Shown here piece after piece: positions 47,801 through 56,264 of a stretch of DNA of 64,000 bases (position 1 is its first letter; every line of letters begins with the position of its first letter). The translations under genes and the position numbers were made by a program. This stretch comes from G963663495 sp963663495 (GTDB lineage Bacteria; Bacteroidota; Rhodothermia; Rhodothermales; Bin80), in the NCBI GenBank assembly GCA_963663495.1, contig OY760427.1, positions 3,038,001-3,102,000 on the forward strand. The letters are read 5' to 3'. The notes under the pieces are model-generated. The model had not been told where the DNA came from. It searched no databases and saw nothing but the letters and a program-made list of their open reading frames with translations.

Positions 47801-48446
47801 TGACCCATACATTGTTCCTGAGATCCTCGTGACGCCAGTTCACACCAGAATCCACAATTGCTATGACTACATCACCCTGTTCACCCTTAACCATATCCCA
47901 TGCTTCAGGAAACTGGGCCCGTTCAAAATACGGGGCCATATCCGCGTATAATGGATCGTTAGGAGTCGACATCCTGTGGCTTCCGAATGTGCGTGACACA
48001 ACCTTAGGCTCTGCATATTCCACGCTCGGATCACGCATCAACGCAGCTGCCACTTCCTGCGGCGAATGGCGCACGTCGAACCTCACGGAATACACACGTT
48101 TCAAGCCCTCCACACTCTCCGATTGCAGGTCAGACGCTTCCAAAAACGGAAAGGCCTCCTGTATCGCATACGCTCCGTACAGATCGTCGACCTGATCAAA
48201 CACGCCGGACCCGATCTTGCCAGCACCAGAAGTTGGAGCTTTTCCAGAGACAAACTGCACCCAGACCGTCCCCGGTACAAAATCAGGTTCTACATTACGA
48301 TGGCCCTGGGCAGAGCACAAGTCCACGACACACAGCGCCAAAACACAGCAGGGCAGAATTGCTGCTGACCAAAGCACCCACGGCCGCATGGACGGTAGGC
48401 TGTAACCACTGACCTGCGCTCGGATCAACCCAAATGCAGATACCAT
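44862..48446 (-). CDS. Large secreted S8 serine peptidase with sorting domain
   Basis: Start set at 48446 (MVSAFGLIRAQVSGYSLPSM); Met at 48389 (MRPWVLWSAAILPCCVLAL) starts directly at the signal peptide and may be the real one. The open frame to 48659 contains a dispersed repeat and is probably not translated. About 1194 residues. Propeptide 'GTVWVQFVSGK', then Asp in VIAIVDSGVNWRHEDLR, His in HASHGTTVAGMAVA, Ser in WGTSFSAPLVAGLAAM. C-terminal 'LHGNYPNPFNPTTSIYFDLP' and 'GLPSGTYLYRLHAVAG' are a sorting domain. It stands 192 bp upstream of the paralogue at 40540 and may be co-transcribed. Confidence 0.9.
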   Translation of the reverse strand: MVSAFGLIRAQVSGYSLPSMRPWVLWSAAILPCCVLALCVVDLCSAQGHRNVEPDFVPGTVWVQFVSGKAPTSGAGKIGSGVFDQVDDLYGAYAIQEAFPFLEASDLQSESVEGLKRVYSVRFDVRHSPQEVAAALMRDPSVEYAEPKVVSRTFGSHRMSTPNDPLYADMAPYFERAQFPEAWDMVKGEQGDVVIAIVDSGVNWRHEDLRNNVWVNLGEVAGNGLDDDGNGWVDDVHGYDLALDKPYQPGDATSIDHASHGTTVAGMAVAVADNGTGITGTSWNAKFMSIGAACEDLSDNSICRDLTAVAYAARMGADIITASYGSYYYSHFAAMVYQAALDMGSLVVAAAGNEAVNSDVYPSYPANFPSVLSVGATRLDVDINRLNYGRTVDVYAAGLDLTGLQLRTGYEEGVWGTSFSAPLVAGLAAMVKTAFPGFTPHQVREQVRYTADRMENLHIPELYGLLGRGRANAYRAVSQHDIVAVRPSALTFGSSDAGPPGPGWESELTVTASNYFADVGNVEIVISEAPSWFQFSSTRSTLASLGGGTSAQVRFPFLVTDAAPYKGTSTIVVGVLAHGQTELSSVRLEISQAEVANFRSDNLSFSVTSEGNLGFIDRNLFHPWNVDENDSLGTGIRFGATYTHALEAGLIVATGPDRMSRSVSSIWAYEGIQPTHFQPKQGQTLAVDNPGSVAAFESRITLEDSGAPDPIGVEIRQESYFDDGPGIDTFAILRYTVTNATASPVENLHVGLLIGWRLSANTRNDIPAYDTDRRLGYQYVQTKAPPVLGVRVLSHEAGHHFAAYDFGTYPSSGEALLWDFLSSGVQRPRAIPDLWGQVYATGPYSLAPGEQGEAAFAIVGGNTIEEFLSNADRAQSFWEDNFESTSIVQFVQDVSREPVDVYLDGVRVMEGWSSTVATGYVPVARGRSTLEVVSAGADMRDSPLLATELGLEQLGAYHAIITEIGGGQLGVVLARGARNRALSSSVASVRIANSVVGEPTIHMRVLDASNASEVAAVSVDHGSISRYVDLEPGSYVWEVMDLDAGTVMSRSRVDLRQATGKSFLWHVSGVAASGVSIAGFKASGDQVYMDRYVLHHEGEGLPAQFVLHGNYPNPFNPTTSIYFDLPQASLITVELVDMAGRRLWTGPAVEMEAGYGKSISINSQGLPSGTYLYRLHAVAGQAIHMEAGKMVVIK

Positions 48447-48463
48447 CTTCCGGCTATTGAAGC

Positions 48464-48545
48464 GTATCCGTCCGGTGAAGTACATTATAACCGAGGGTAT
48501 TGGCGGCGTGCCATTCCTTGTTGGCTGAAAATCCGGTCGGTGCCG
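48464..48545 (-). repeat. Dispersed repeat, uninterrupted copy, upstream of peptidase
   Basis: On the minus strand it reads from TTTTCAGCCAACAAGGAATG through GCACGCCGCCAATACC and CTCGGTTATAATGTACTTCA to CCGGACGGATAC, ending about 18 bp before the chosen start codon at 48446. The hexamer TATAAT could be a -10 element. Other copies, split or truncated by IS elements, lie at 31196, 53632 and 57461. Confidence 0.7.
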
Positions 48546-48659
48546 GCTGGAGCGGCTATAATGTACAGATTCTGCGCTCATCCTGACACCCCTGATTGTA
48601 GTTCTGATCAAAGAATTATGGACTTTTGCAGCGGTTATCAAGCCCGCAAGTATCTGCAC

Positions 48660-49354
48660 GCGTGATTTACGGCCTCGTTGGCGTGTTGCAGGCAGATTCA
48701 GGCACGTTTTTCCTTACTGAACAGCCTATATGAGCCCTTTTGCACGCATGCACACCGTGGTAGCGGCTTCAAACGTGCCATCTGCAGGCATAGTGGACAG
48801 CCATGCGTGTATGTAGCAACGTAAACCCGTCAATCCTACCAACCACGCTACGATGCACCCTCCAATTCCGCACGCATCGTACCACGACCGAACGCATGTT
48901 CCGGCAAGCACTTATGGATCGTACGCGCTGCAATAATGCTGATGATAATTACGACACCTTCCTGGCACAGGGTAGTCTTTTCACATTCGCCTTGGCTCCC
49001 TTGATGACTACCCCTCCGCGCACAGCTGTAGGCTCCTTATTGGCCGGATAGATCACCGTACGCGTGATCTACCGCCTCGTTGGCGTGTTTTCGGCACATT
49101 TGAACCCCATTTAGCCCGCTTACCGTCTGATGAGAGCCCTTCTGGGCCCTCCGATACGGCTTTGGCGGGGACATGCGTGCCCTCCAGATACATCTCCGCC
49201 TGCTCCGCTTATCGCGAAGTGACACGTTACATCGTCTACGGAGGCCTTACACTACGCCTCTATAGCGCTGTTACCCCCCTAAGTGGCAGCCGAACCCGTC
49301 ACACAGCACGATCCTGCCCCCATTATCGCACGCATCGTGGTACGGTACACGCCT
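48660..49354. other. Non-coding region with decayed direct repeats
   Basis: No gene seen in 695 bp. Bases 48658-48750 and 49063-49150 are related direct copies (CACGCGTGATTTACGGCCTC against TACGCGTGATCTACCGCCTC, both continuing GTTGGCGTGTT and ending near GAGCCCTT). A second shared bit is CGCACGCATCGT at about 48879 and 49327. It is probably the decayed 3' end of the IS256-like unit plus duplicated debris. Confidence 0.55.
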
Positions 49355-50594
49355 CTACAGTAGAACTGCTTGTAGTTCCGGCAGGTGGTCTGCACAGGGT
49401 AGGATCTTCATGCTCCATGTCTCCGACTCCCTATTCGCCATGGCTGCCCATCGTTGACGTTGACTCGAATTCATCCAACGCGCGACATTCCGGCATCGTT
49501 GAGCAATCAAACTGTTCAGGTTCTCCATGATGTTATTGGTCTGCAAACTGCGTCCCAGTTCCTCCGCCACCCCCAGCCTATGGAGCGTCAAAGTCTCTTC
49601 CAACCCCTCAGACAAGCTGTTCGCTGCCTTGGGATGGGACTCCTTCAACCCCTTTCTTATGCTCAGAAGCGCCTCCTTTGCCTTCTCGTAATTCGGCTCG
49701 TCGTACGCCTGCTGCAACTCCCCCCGAACCCGCACCTTTTCGTCCTCTTTCTCAATGTAACTCACCACATTCTCTCGCTTGTGCCAGGTACACCGCTGTA
49801 CCTGTGCCTCATCACCAAATACCGCTTTCACCGCCTTCCAGAGCCCTTTGGAACCATCTAAGATGACCAAAAGCCCCTTATCATACCGCAGCCCGCGATC
49901 AATCAAATCCTGCAGCAGCCCTTGTACCGCCTCGGCGTTCTCTGTCGCCGTCTCCACCATCCCTACTACTATCTTCTCGCCCTTCTCCGTAATCCCTACA
50001 CAAATCAATACCTGCACCCCCTGAAAGTACTTGCCGTCCAGCAGCAACGCTACAAACGTGTTCTCCGCCAGGTTACGCTCCTCCTGCTCCTTCAATACCT
50101 GTGCAACTGTAACTCTTGTACTTGCGACTGATTGAGGAAGCGCTCAATCCAAAACTGCCAACAAACTCCGTTGCCACCTTCTTGTAGTTCCGCTGGCTAA
50201 TACCATACACAATTTTCCGGGCGATACGCCCCACCATATTCGGATTCGGCTTGTGCAACAATTTGTAGGTCTCCAGAGGACGCGCTTTACCCTTCACCCG
50301 GTCCTGTACACGCGGCACACTCACCTTTACCCGCTCATCTCCAATCATAATAGAGCCCGGTCTGCTCCCCCACCGCTCGTACCGCCCCTTGTGCTGCTTA
50401 TTGTTGTCGCGCTTTCTGCGCACACCGCAGAGAGACTTTACCTCGGCTTCCATGACCGCAAGAAAAAACGCCAGTTGCATCGTGCCAAGATGCTCTACTA
50501 ACAGCTTCAGGGAATCGATCCCCGTGTCTAGTATCTTCTGGAGACCCTCCGGTAGTGTGCCGGGGTTTTCTATCTGCATGACATCTTTGGACAT
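49355..50594 (-). pseudogene. IS256-family transposase, gene B of the two-gene unit (frameshifted)
   Basis: The N-terminal part (50594-50073; MSKDVMQIENPGTLPEGLQK, 'GISQRNYKKVATEFVGSFGL') and the C-terminal part (50095-49355) lie in different frames that overlap by about 20 bp. The C-terminal part has all three catalytic residues: Asp in ALLLDGKYF, Asp in VILDGSKGLW, Glu in NNIMENLNS, plus the CTWHKRENV motif. Joined, it would be ~410 residues, the family norm. The ATG is 3 nt after the stop of gene A. One frameshift inactivates it here unless corrected. Confidence 0.85.
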
Positions 50595-50696
50595 AGGTCA
50601 GTTATCGTTTGTCTGATTGATGGAAGGAAACAATGCTGATCGCATTGCTGGATCTTGCGCAGCGCGGGGCAATCTTCGCATGTGTGACTCTATCTC

Positions 50697-52617
50697 GTGT
50701 TTGCCAGAAAAGTATGGTCTTGCGAGCGACTCTTGGCTGAGTGGGGGGCTGGAATTCGAATTGGGGATCGGAATGACAAGTCAGCAAGGATTTTTCGACG
50801 GTAACGGTGCCGACTTTGTCCGCTCACGCCGGCAATCCTGGGGTTTTGACGTTGATCAGACGTGTTTTTGTCGTCCATCAGCGAGGCATGAACATACGTT
50901 GGCCTCTCGCCCTTGCAGGCTACCTTGATTCTGTGCTGAAGACGCTCGCGCGAGTACCTACGCCGCGCGCTTGCGGGCCTGCTCGCACCGCCTTCGTCGC
51001 TCCTCGCTCCGCTTCACTATCTGCCCGATACGGTGCACATTCGCCGCTACCACTACCAGCGCCACCGTCCGAACAAAGCCTTCCTTGCCACGGGTCCGTA
51101 TCAAACCCAGGCCCCGATGATTCAAATTGTTGATCGCCGACTCCACTGCCGGATGCTGACGACGACCCTCCACAAACTTCGGATCGGATTCCCTCTCCTT
51201 GTCCGCTTTGCTCAACTTACCCCTCTTCGGCATGATCACCGTGTCCAACACCTGCTCCAGTGCCTTACGGTTCTTTACCGATGAGTACCCCTTATCCATG
51301 CTGCACGATGTGATCGCCGGATACCGATCCTTCGCTTCCTTCATAAACCCCACAATCATATCCGAATCCACCCCCTCGTGCAGTAAATGATGCCACAATA
51401 TCAACTGATGCTGATCCTCCAGCACGCATACCGGCAAACCCAACTCCGCAATCACCCCCGCCTTCCCCTTGGTGATCCAACGAGTATGCGGCTCATGTAT
51501 CGAAAATACCTTCTCATCATGCGGAATCACCTCCCCCTTCAACAAACGCCTATCTACTTGATCTATCTGCCTTTGTGCATCTGCCAAGTACCGCAACACC
51601 TCCTCAAGATCCGCGTCTTTCTCCTTCAACACGCTGACACTGCTCTCCGCACGCTCAATCAGAACACGACACATCTTCACATACTTTTTTACCTTCGACT
51701 CATCACGCCACTGACGGTGCGTACGCACCCGGTTGAAGGCCTTCTTCAAGGTACGACTCCAGTACACAGCCTTGCGCCAGCCCGCAAGGCTGTGCGCCTC
51801 ACATGCGCAATGCAACTCCCGAATCAGGCACCGCATCGATTCCCACAACAAACGAACATCCGTAGGCCACTCCACATTCGCTTTGGCCACCGCCGAATCA
51901 ACCCGGCCAAGAAGCGGTTCCTCTGGCTCCTGTTCTACCAATCGGTGACCACAAGCCACCACCGCATCGTTGATCTGCTTCAGGATGTCCGCTGTTAGCA
52001 GGCTCACGTTATCAATAACGGTCTGCAGCTGATAGACAGGCTCGTCCCAGAAATTCGTATGCCCCAGCATCTGGCGCACCTCCAAATGATTGGCGGCCAG
52101 GCTCCTCAAACGATCAAAGTCGCAGTTGAGGGCCTGCTTCAATACCCCCAAGACAAAGACGCGCCAAAGTGCCATCCCCAGACGACCACGCTGCAAATCA
52201 ATATTCGGAAGCAACTGCTTCTCCAGGATCTCAAAGATCTTCTGCCGAGCCGTTGGGTCGCAATACAGGTGCTGCAGTCCTTTTAGCGCTGCCGGTATAT
52301 CGTCCCGGTCTTGGGGGTGGAAGGTCATCTCTTCAATGGGGACCTGCCCGAGCTTAAACTGTGTATCCTCTACAATCCGCATGGTATTAATCGTATGAAT
52401 AATCGCCCCCAAGGGGCCTTATATCGATGAAAACGCCCGAAACAGAAGGATTTGGCCAAACATTCGTTAGAGACACGCTGGCTGAATAATCTGCAATGTG
52501 CAAATACGGTATGGCTCATATCCATCTGCAACCGTAACGCTTACAGATGGATAGAACGAGTATCAAACGGCCTTGTTTCGCCGTTTTTCAGCCCTCCTAC
52601 CTTTTTCTGGCAAACAC
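50697..52617 (-). mobile_element. ISNCY-like insertion sequence, copy B (1921 bp)
   Basis: Ends GTGTTTGCCAGAAAA and its complement, the same length as copy A. TATCTC occurs on both sides (50691-50696, 52618-52623), a 6-bp target duplication. It lies inside gene A of the IS256-like unit. Confidence 0.95.
50958..52382 (-). CDS. ISNCY-family transposase, copy B
   Basis: Same length and frame as copy A with about ten substitutions (for example 'ITFHPKDRDD' against 'MTFHPQDRDD' and 'EEPLLGRVDSA' against 'EEPLLCRVDSA'). Start at 52382 (MRIVEDTQF). It is intact and has an intact element around it, so it is the likelier source of recent movement. Confidence 0.9.
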   Translation of the reverse strand: MRIVEDTQFKLGQVPIEEMTFHPQDRDDIPAALKGLQHLYCDPTARQKIFEILEKQLLPNIDLQRGRLGMALWRVFVLGVLKQALNCDFDRLRSLAANHLEVRQMLGHTNFWDEPVYQLQTVIDNVSLLTADILKQINDAVVACGHRLVEQEPEEPLLGRVDSAVAKANVEWPTDVRLLWESMRCLIRELHCACEAHSLAGWRKAVYWSRTLKKAFNRVRTHRQWRDESKVKKYVKMCRVLIERAESSVSVLKEKDADLEEVLRYLADAQRQIDQVDRRLLKGEVIPHDEKVFSIHEPHTRWITKGKAGVIAELGLPVCVLEDQHQLILWHHLLHEGVDSDMIVGFMKEAKDRYPAITSCSMDKGYSSVKNRKALEQVLDTVIMPKRGKLSKADKERESDPKFVEGRRQHPAVESAINNLNHRGLGLIRTRGKEGFVRTVALVVVAANVHRIGQIVKRSEERRRRCEQARKRAA

Positions 52618-53631
52618 TATCTCAAGAAGCAACAACGCCAGACAAGCACGGCGCTTGTCTGGTGGCATCCATAAGCGAACATCGCGTAGCCGCCGCACCA
52701 GCTTCTTGGAGACATGGGCCACACAACGAGTACTTCGAAGGCTCGGACTCAACTGTTCATACAGTCCTGTCCGGTGCAGTGTCAGCGTCCTATCCAGACC
52801 CCGCAAGAGCCACCGGGCCGCAGACCGGTTGCACACCAAAAGGTCCGTATGGATCTGCATCAACGCTGCATGCGCCACCTTCGGATCCGGCACGGCGAAA
52901 GCACGCGTGATCGCCCCCCGAATGCGCCGCCCGTCCTGCTCGGACAGATAACTCACTACACGCGTGCGCTTGTGCATCTGGCAGTGTTGCTGCTGCATAC
53001 CGGTACCCAAGCACTCTTGCAGTACGCCGGTCAGCGATGTCACATCAGGAGTGATGCAGAAGAGCCCCCGATCTGCGCACAAACCGAGCTCCAACAAGCC
53101 TTGTAACAAGTGTTGCACGCGCTCCGCATCGTGCAACGGAGCCTCCACAAAGCCCAGAATGCGCCGATAACCCTCAATGGTAGCGGCCATGCACACGACT
53201 ATGGGTCGCCCCCACACTTCCATGGCATCAAGCCAAAGGATTACGTGCTCTTCTTCACACAACGGGCGCGTATCAAACACCTGCCGCGCCTGCTCGCACG
53301 CCGCAGCATCATCATCGTACCCCAATGCCAAGCCTCCCGGAGACTCTGGAGACTCCGGAGCACGGACGCTGTTTTCCTCCTCGGAAGGTGCTTCTGCCAA
53401 CTGCTCCCCAGTGCCGTCTGGAGCCGCATTATCCGACGGAAGCATAACATCCTCTTCCAGACTAGACGTCAACTGCTGCACACACTGGGTGAGGTGCCGC
53501 AACAAGTCAAATTGCAGCTGCCGACCGGACGCGCCGGCATGACGCAGCCCCTGAATGAGCTGCGATAAATCATCTGATAAACTCATAAGTGATCACGGAT
53601 CCGTATGGTGAAAAGGCTTAGGAAACCCAAG

Positions 53632-53688
53632 CCAACACCGAACCAATAATCACTTTTTCAGCCAACAAGGAATGGCACGCCGCCGGTA
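53632..53688 (+). repeat. Dispersed repeat, left half, abutting IS66-like end
   Basis: CCAACACCGAACCAATAATC through TTTTTCAGCCAACAAGGAAT to GGCACGCCGCCGGTA. Thirty bases (TTTTCAGCC...GCCGCC) are identical to the copy upstream of the peptidase. It stops where the IS66-like end TTTACTCTCTCA begins at 53689. The matching right half is at 57461-57504 on the other side of the element, consistent with insertion of the IS66-like element into the repeat. Confidence 0.7.
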
Positions 53689-54634
53689 TTTACTCTCTCA
53701 ATTAGAGTAAGTTGGAGCGCGGTTCGAAGGTTTATGGGCTAGCGTCGGTTGGGTGTGCAGGAGTCAAGTACCTAACAGCGTATTCGCAGACCCGTACACG
53801 GATCTATCGGATGACCCGGGCGCGCCTGTTTAGGGGCTCCTATGCCGCTTTCTTGACGGTAGCTTGCTGCAAGTCCCGACTAGCTTTCCAATGATGGGGC
53901 AAGAGTTCAGCCATGCGGTCGGCAGGATGTGTCGGAAGACGGCGTAGTACGTCGGTAAGCCATTCAATCGGGTTTGTCGATTGCAACTTGCATGTGGCAA
54001 AAAGAGCGTACAGTACTGCGGACCGCTGCGCTGCCGCATGCGATCCCGCAAACAGATGGTTTTTTCGACCAAGCGCAATCGCCCGCATCTGGTTCTCGAC
54101 CAGATTGTTATCAATCTCAACCTTGCCGTCTTCCAGGTAACAAGCCAGCTTCTCCCACCTGTTGAGCATGTACCCCACGGCTTCATCCCATCCCGCACTC
54201 GGCCGGTGCTCACTACTCTCCTCAAGCCATGGCTTCAACTTCTCCAGTACCGGCCGTGCCTCCTCCTGTCGTACCTCCACACGCCGAGCCGGACCAGCTC
54301 CCTCCTTACGCAACCCACGCTCTATCGCATACAACTGCCGGATTCCCTCCATTTCATGGCGCACCTTCTTGGGCTCCTTTTTCCTGCAGTCATAAAACTT
54401 GCGACGCGCATGCGCCATACATCCAAACAGCGTTATCCCGCCCCGCGTACCAAACGCATCGCACACCACATACCCGTCGGTTTGCATCGCACCTTTATAT
54501 CCGCGCAAGAATTCCCACGGTCCAGCGCGCGCACGGCTCGGGCTGTAATCCATCATCACCACCTTCGCCCGCGGTGCCAGGTATACCCAAAGATAGGGAG
54601 TTATATGGCTGAGTGCCACGCGTTTTCGCGGGCG

Positions 54635-54799
54635 TTACTTTTTGTGCTTTGGTGGTGCGGACAGGATGGCTTTCGCCAGTTCTTCCGGTATGGTAGGGAT
54701 GGATTGTTGGATATTGAGAATGTCGTTTGTTACGGGGCGGCCGGGGCGTTTCGTTTCCTGAATCTTGTTACCGGGCTTCGGGGATTTATCTATGCTCAT
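54635..54799 (-). CDS. Small AT-hook-like protein encoded at the IS1595 end
   Basis: 54 codons from ATG 54799 to TAA at 54635: MSIDKSPKPGNKIQETKRPG then RPVTNDILNIQQSIPTIPEE and LAKAILSAPPKHKK. It contains KRPGRP, an AT-hook-like core, and a basic tail. The last ~15 codons (LAKAILSAPPKHKK-stop) are also preserved in the same position at the left ends of both tnpB units (stops near 27551 and 62833), while the rest is lost there. Conservation may reflect the DNA end sequence rather than protein selection. Function unknown. Confidence 0.5.
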   Translation of the reverse strand: MSIDKSPKPGNKIQETKRPGRPVTNDILNIQQSIPTIPEELAKAILSAPPKHKK

Positions 54800-55039
54800 G
54801 GTGTTATAGGCTATAGAGTAGCACTAATCCATTGGGGCAGAATACCGAAATGATTTCATGGCGGACATCTGCTTAGAGTAGGAGGCGGCATACATTGCGA
54901 TCCAGTTTTCACGACAGTCGATCAACTTCAGGACCGGTTCCTTGGCTTATATCGGGACGCTCTTGACAATGCGGAAGTACTGGGCGGACCCCGGTACGGG
55001 CCACGAAGCGCACCGGACGAACCCATGAGACGCGGGCCA

Positions 55040-56264
55040 TCAAGCACAGACATGGAAAAGCTGGCGCATAACGGCCCTGACCACCGGAATGGGTACGGCG
55101 TTGCCAGTAAGCCGTCTGACGGTCGTTATCGGACTGTCAATCTCGTAGCGGTCGGGGAAGCCTTGCAGGCGCAGTATTGCGCGGCCCGTTTGTCTCCGTT
55201 CTTCGTCCACGAGCAAGTAGTGGTAGCCGGCCGATGCCCGGAGTGCGCATGAGTACGGATGGCTTGATACGTTACCGCTTACGTTTAGCAATGAAATGAG
55301 GGATTTGTACATGAGCCGTTTACCGACCAGTCCTTGAGCAATTATTGTCATTTGCTCCGCTGTGTCGTAGTCGCGTGCATTGTGTCGCCCTGCAAATTCG
55401 TTCACGTACCGCTGTAGGTGTTTCTTGCTCATGTGGTGGTACGTTCCGTAGTACCCACGCTTCAGCAAAGACCAGAAGCTCTCTACGCCATTGGTATGGA
55501 CCTGCTCACGAACGTATTCGCCAACAGAGTGACGTACGTAGGCGTGGTTGTTGCGGCCCCGGTATGCTGACGTGCCATCCGTATAGACCTCGGTGTCTTC
55601 CGAGACATGGGTATCCACAAACGCATTGAGCGTCTGTCCGTCTATGTTTTCTACTACTTGGGCAGAAATGCTATTGGTGACACGATCACGGACTCCTACA
55701 ACGGCTTTCTTACCTACTGGCCCACGGCCTGCTTTCAGCTTCTTGCTGGCGTGCTTGTTCTTTTCCTTGCCACCGAAGTAGGCTTCGTCAACCTCTACCG
55801 GACCGGCAAATAGTGCATGTTCTCCATTCCATGATTGTCGAATACGGTGGGCCAGATGCCACGCTGTCGTCTGGGTTATGCCAAGGTCACGATGCAGCTT
55901 CATGCTGGATACGCCCTTGATACTGGTAGTCATGATGTAAATGGCTAATGCCCATACCTGGTATCCCAGTTTGGAGTCCTGCATTACAGTCCCTATGCGG
56001 ACACTGAATCGTTTACGGCAACTACGGCAACTACGGCAACTACGGCAACGATAAGGCATGCATAGGATGTCTGGCGCCAGACTGTACGTTCTTAGACGCA
56101 CAGTGCGGGCAAACAGGAGTGTCGCCCCAACGCTTCATTGCGAACCATGCTTCGGCTGATGGGTCGTCTGGAAACATTTTGGTTAGCTTGATCAAGGACA
56201 CTCCTTCACGATCAGCCCGTCCAGGGCCATTGGTGTTTCTGTTGTTTCTTTTCTTTGAAGGCAT
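55040..56264 (-). pseudogene. IS1595 (ISXO2-like) transposase in two frames with C-terminal C5-methyltransferase tail
   Basis: The first part (56264-56040) encodes the zinc-ribbon start MPSKKRNNRNTNGPGRADRE with 'CPHCASKNVQSG'; the second (56101-55040) continues CRSCRKRFSVRIGTVMQDSK. The frameshift falls in a run of repeated GGCAACTAC-type units that expands a CRSCRSCRSCRK stretch, so slippage is the likely cause. The DDE domain has VEVDEAYFGGKEKNK, 'EVYTDGTSAYRG' and 'HTNGVESFWSLLKRGYYG'. Residues after ~280 are unrelated to transposases: 'RAILRLQGFPDRYEIDSPIT' and 'RRLTGNAVPIPVVRAVMRQL' match the motif IX-X tail of cytosine-C5 methyltransferases. Confidence 0.85.

Larger units (their letters stand above)
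50598..53586 (-). pseudogene. IS256-like paralogue lacking catalytic Glu, gene A, split by ISNCY copy B
   Basis: MSLSDDLSQLIQGLRHAGAS begins a ~360-residue protein that is cut after LLLLEI by ISNCY copy B; removing it and one TATCTC restores LEIESHMRRLPRAAQDP...SINQTNDN-stop at 50598. It aligns with IS256 transposases (WLDAMEVWGRPIVV, 'HCQMHKRTRVVSYL', 'TLTLHRTGL'), but the second Asp position reads ITPDVTSL against ILDGSKGL, and the Glu region is STRCVAHVS instead of TNNIMENLNS. The relic at 34800-35894 has the same changes, so the loss predates duplication. Confidence 0.8.

Noticed and set aside
55345..55813. Several plus-strand frames opposite the IS1595 transposase
   Set aside because: The minus strand has the DDE motifs in one continuous frame, so these are shadows.
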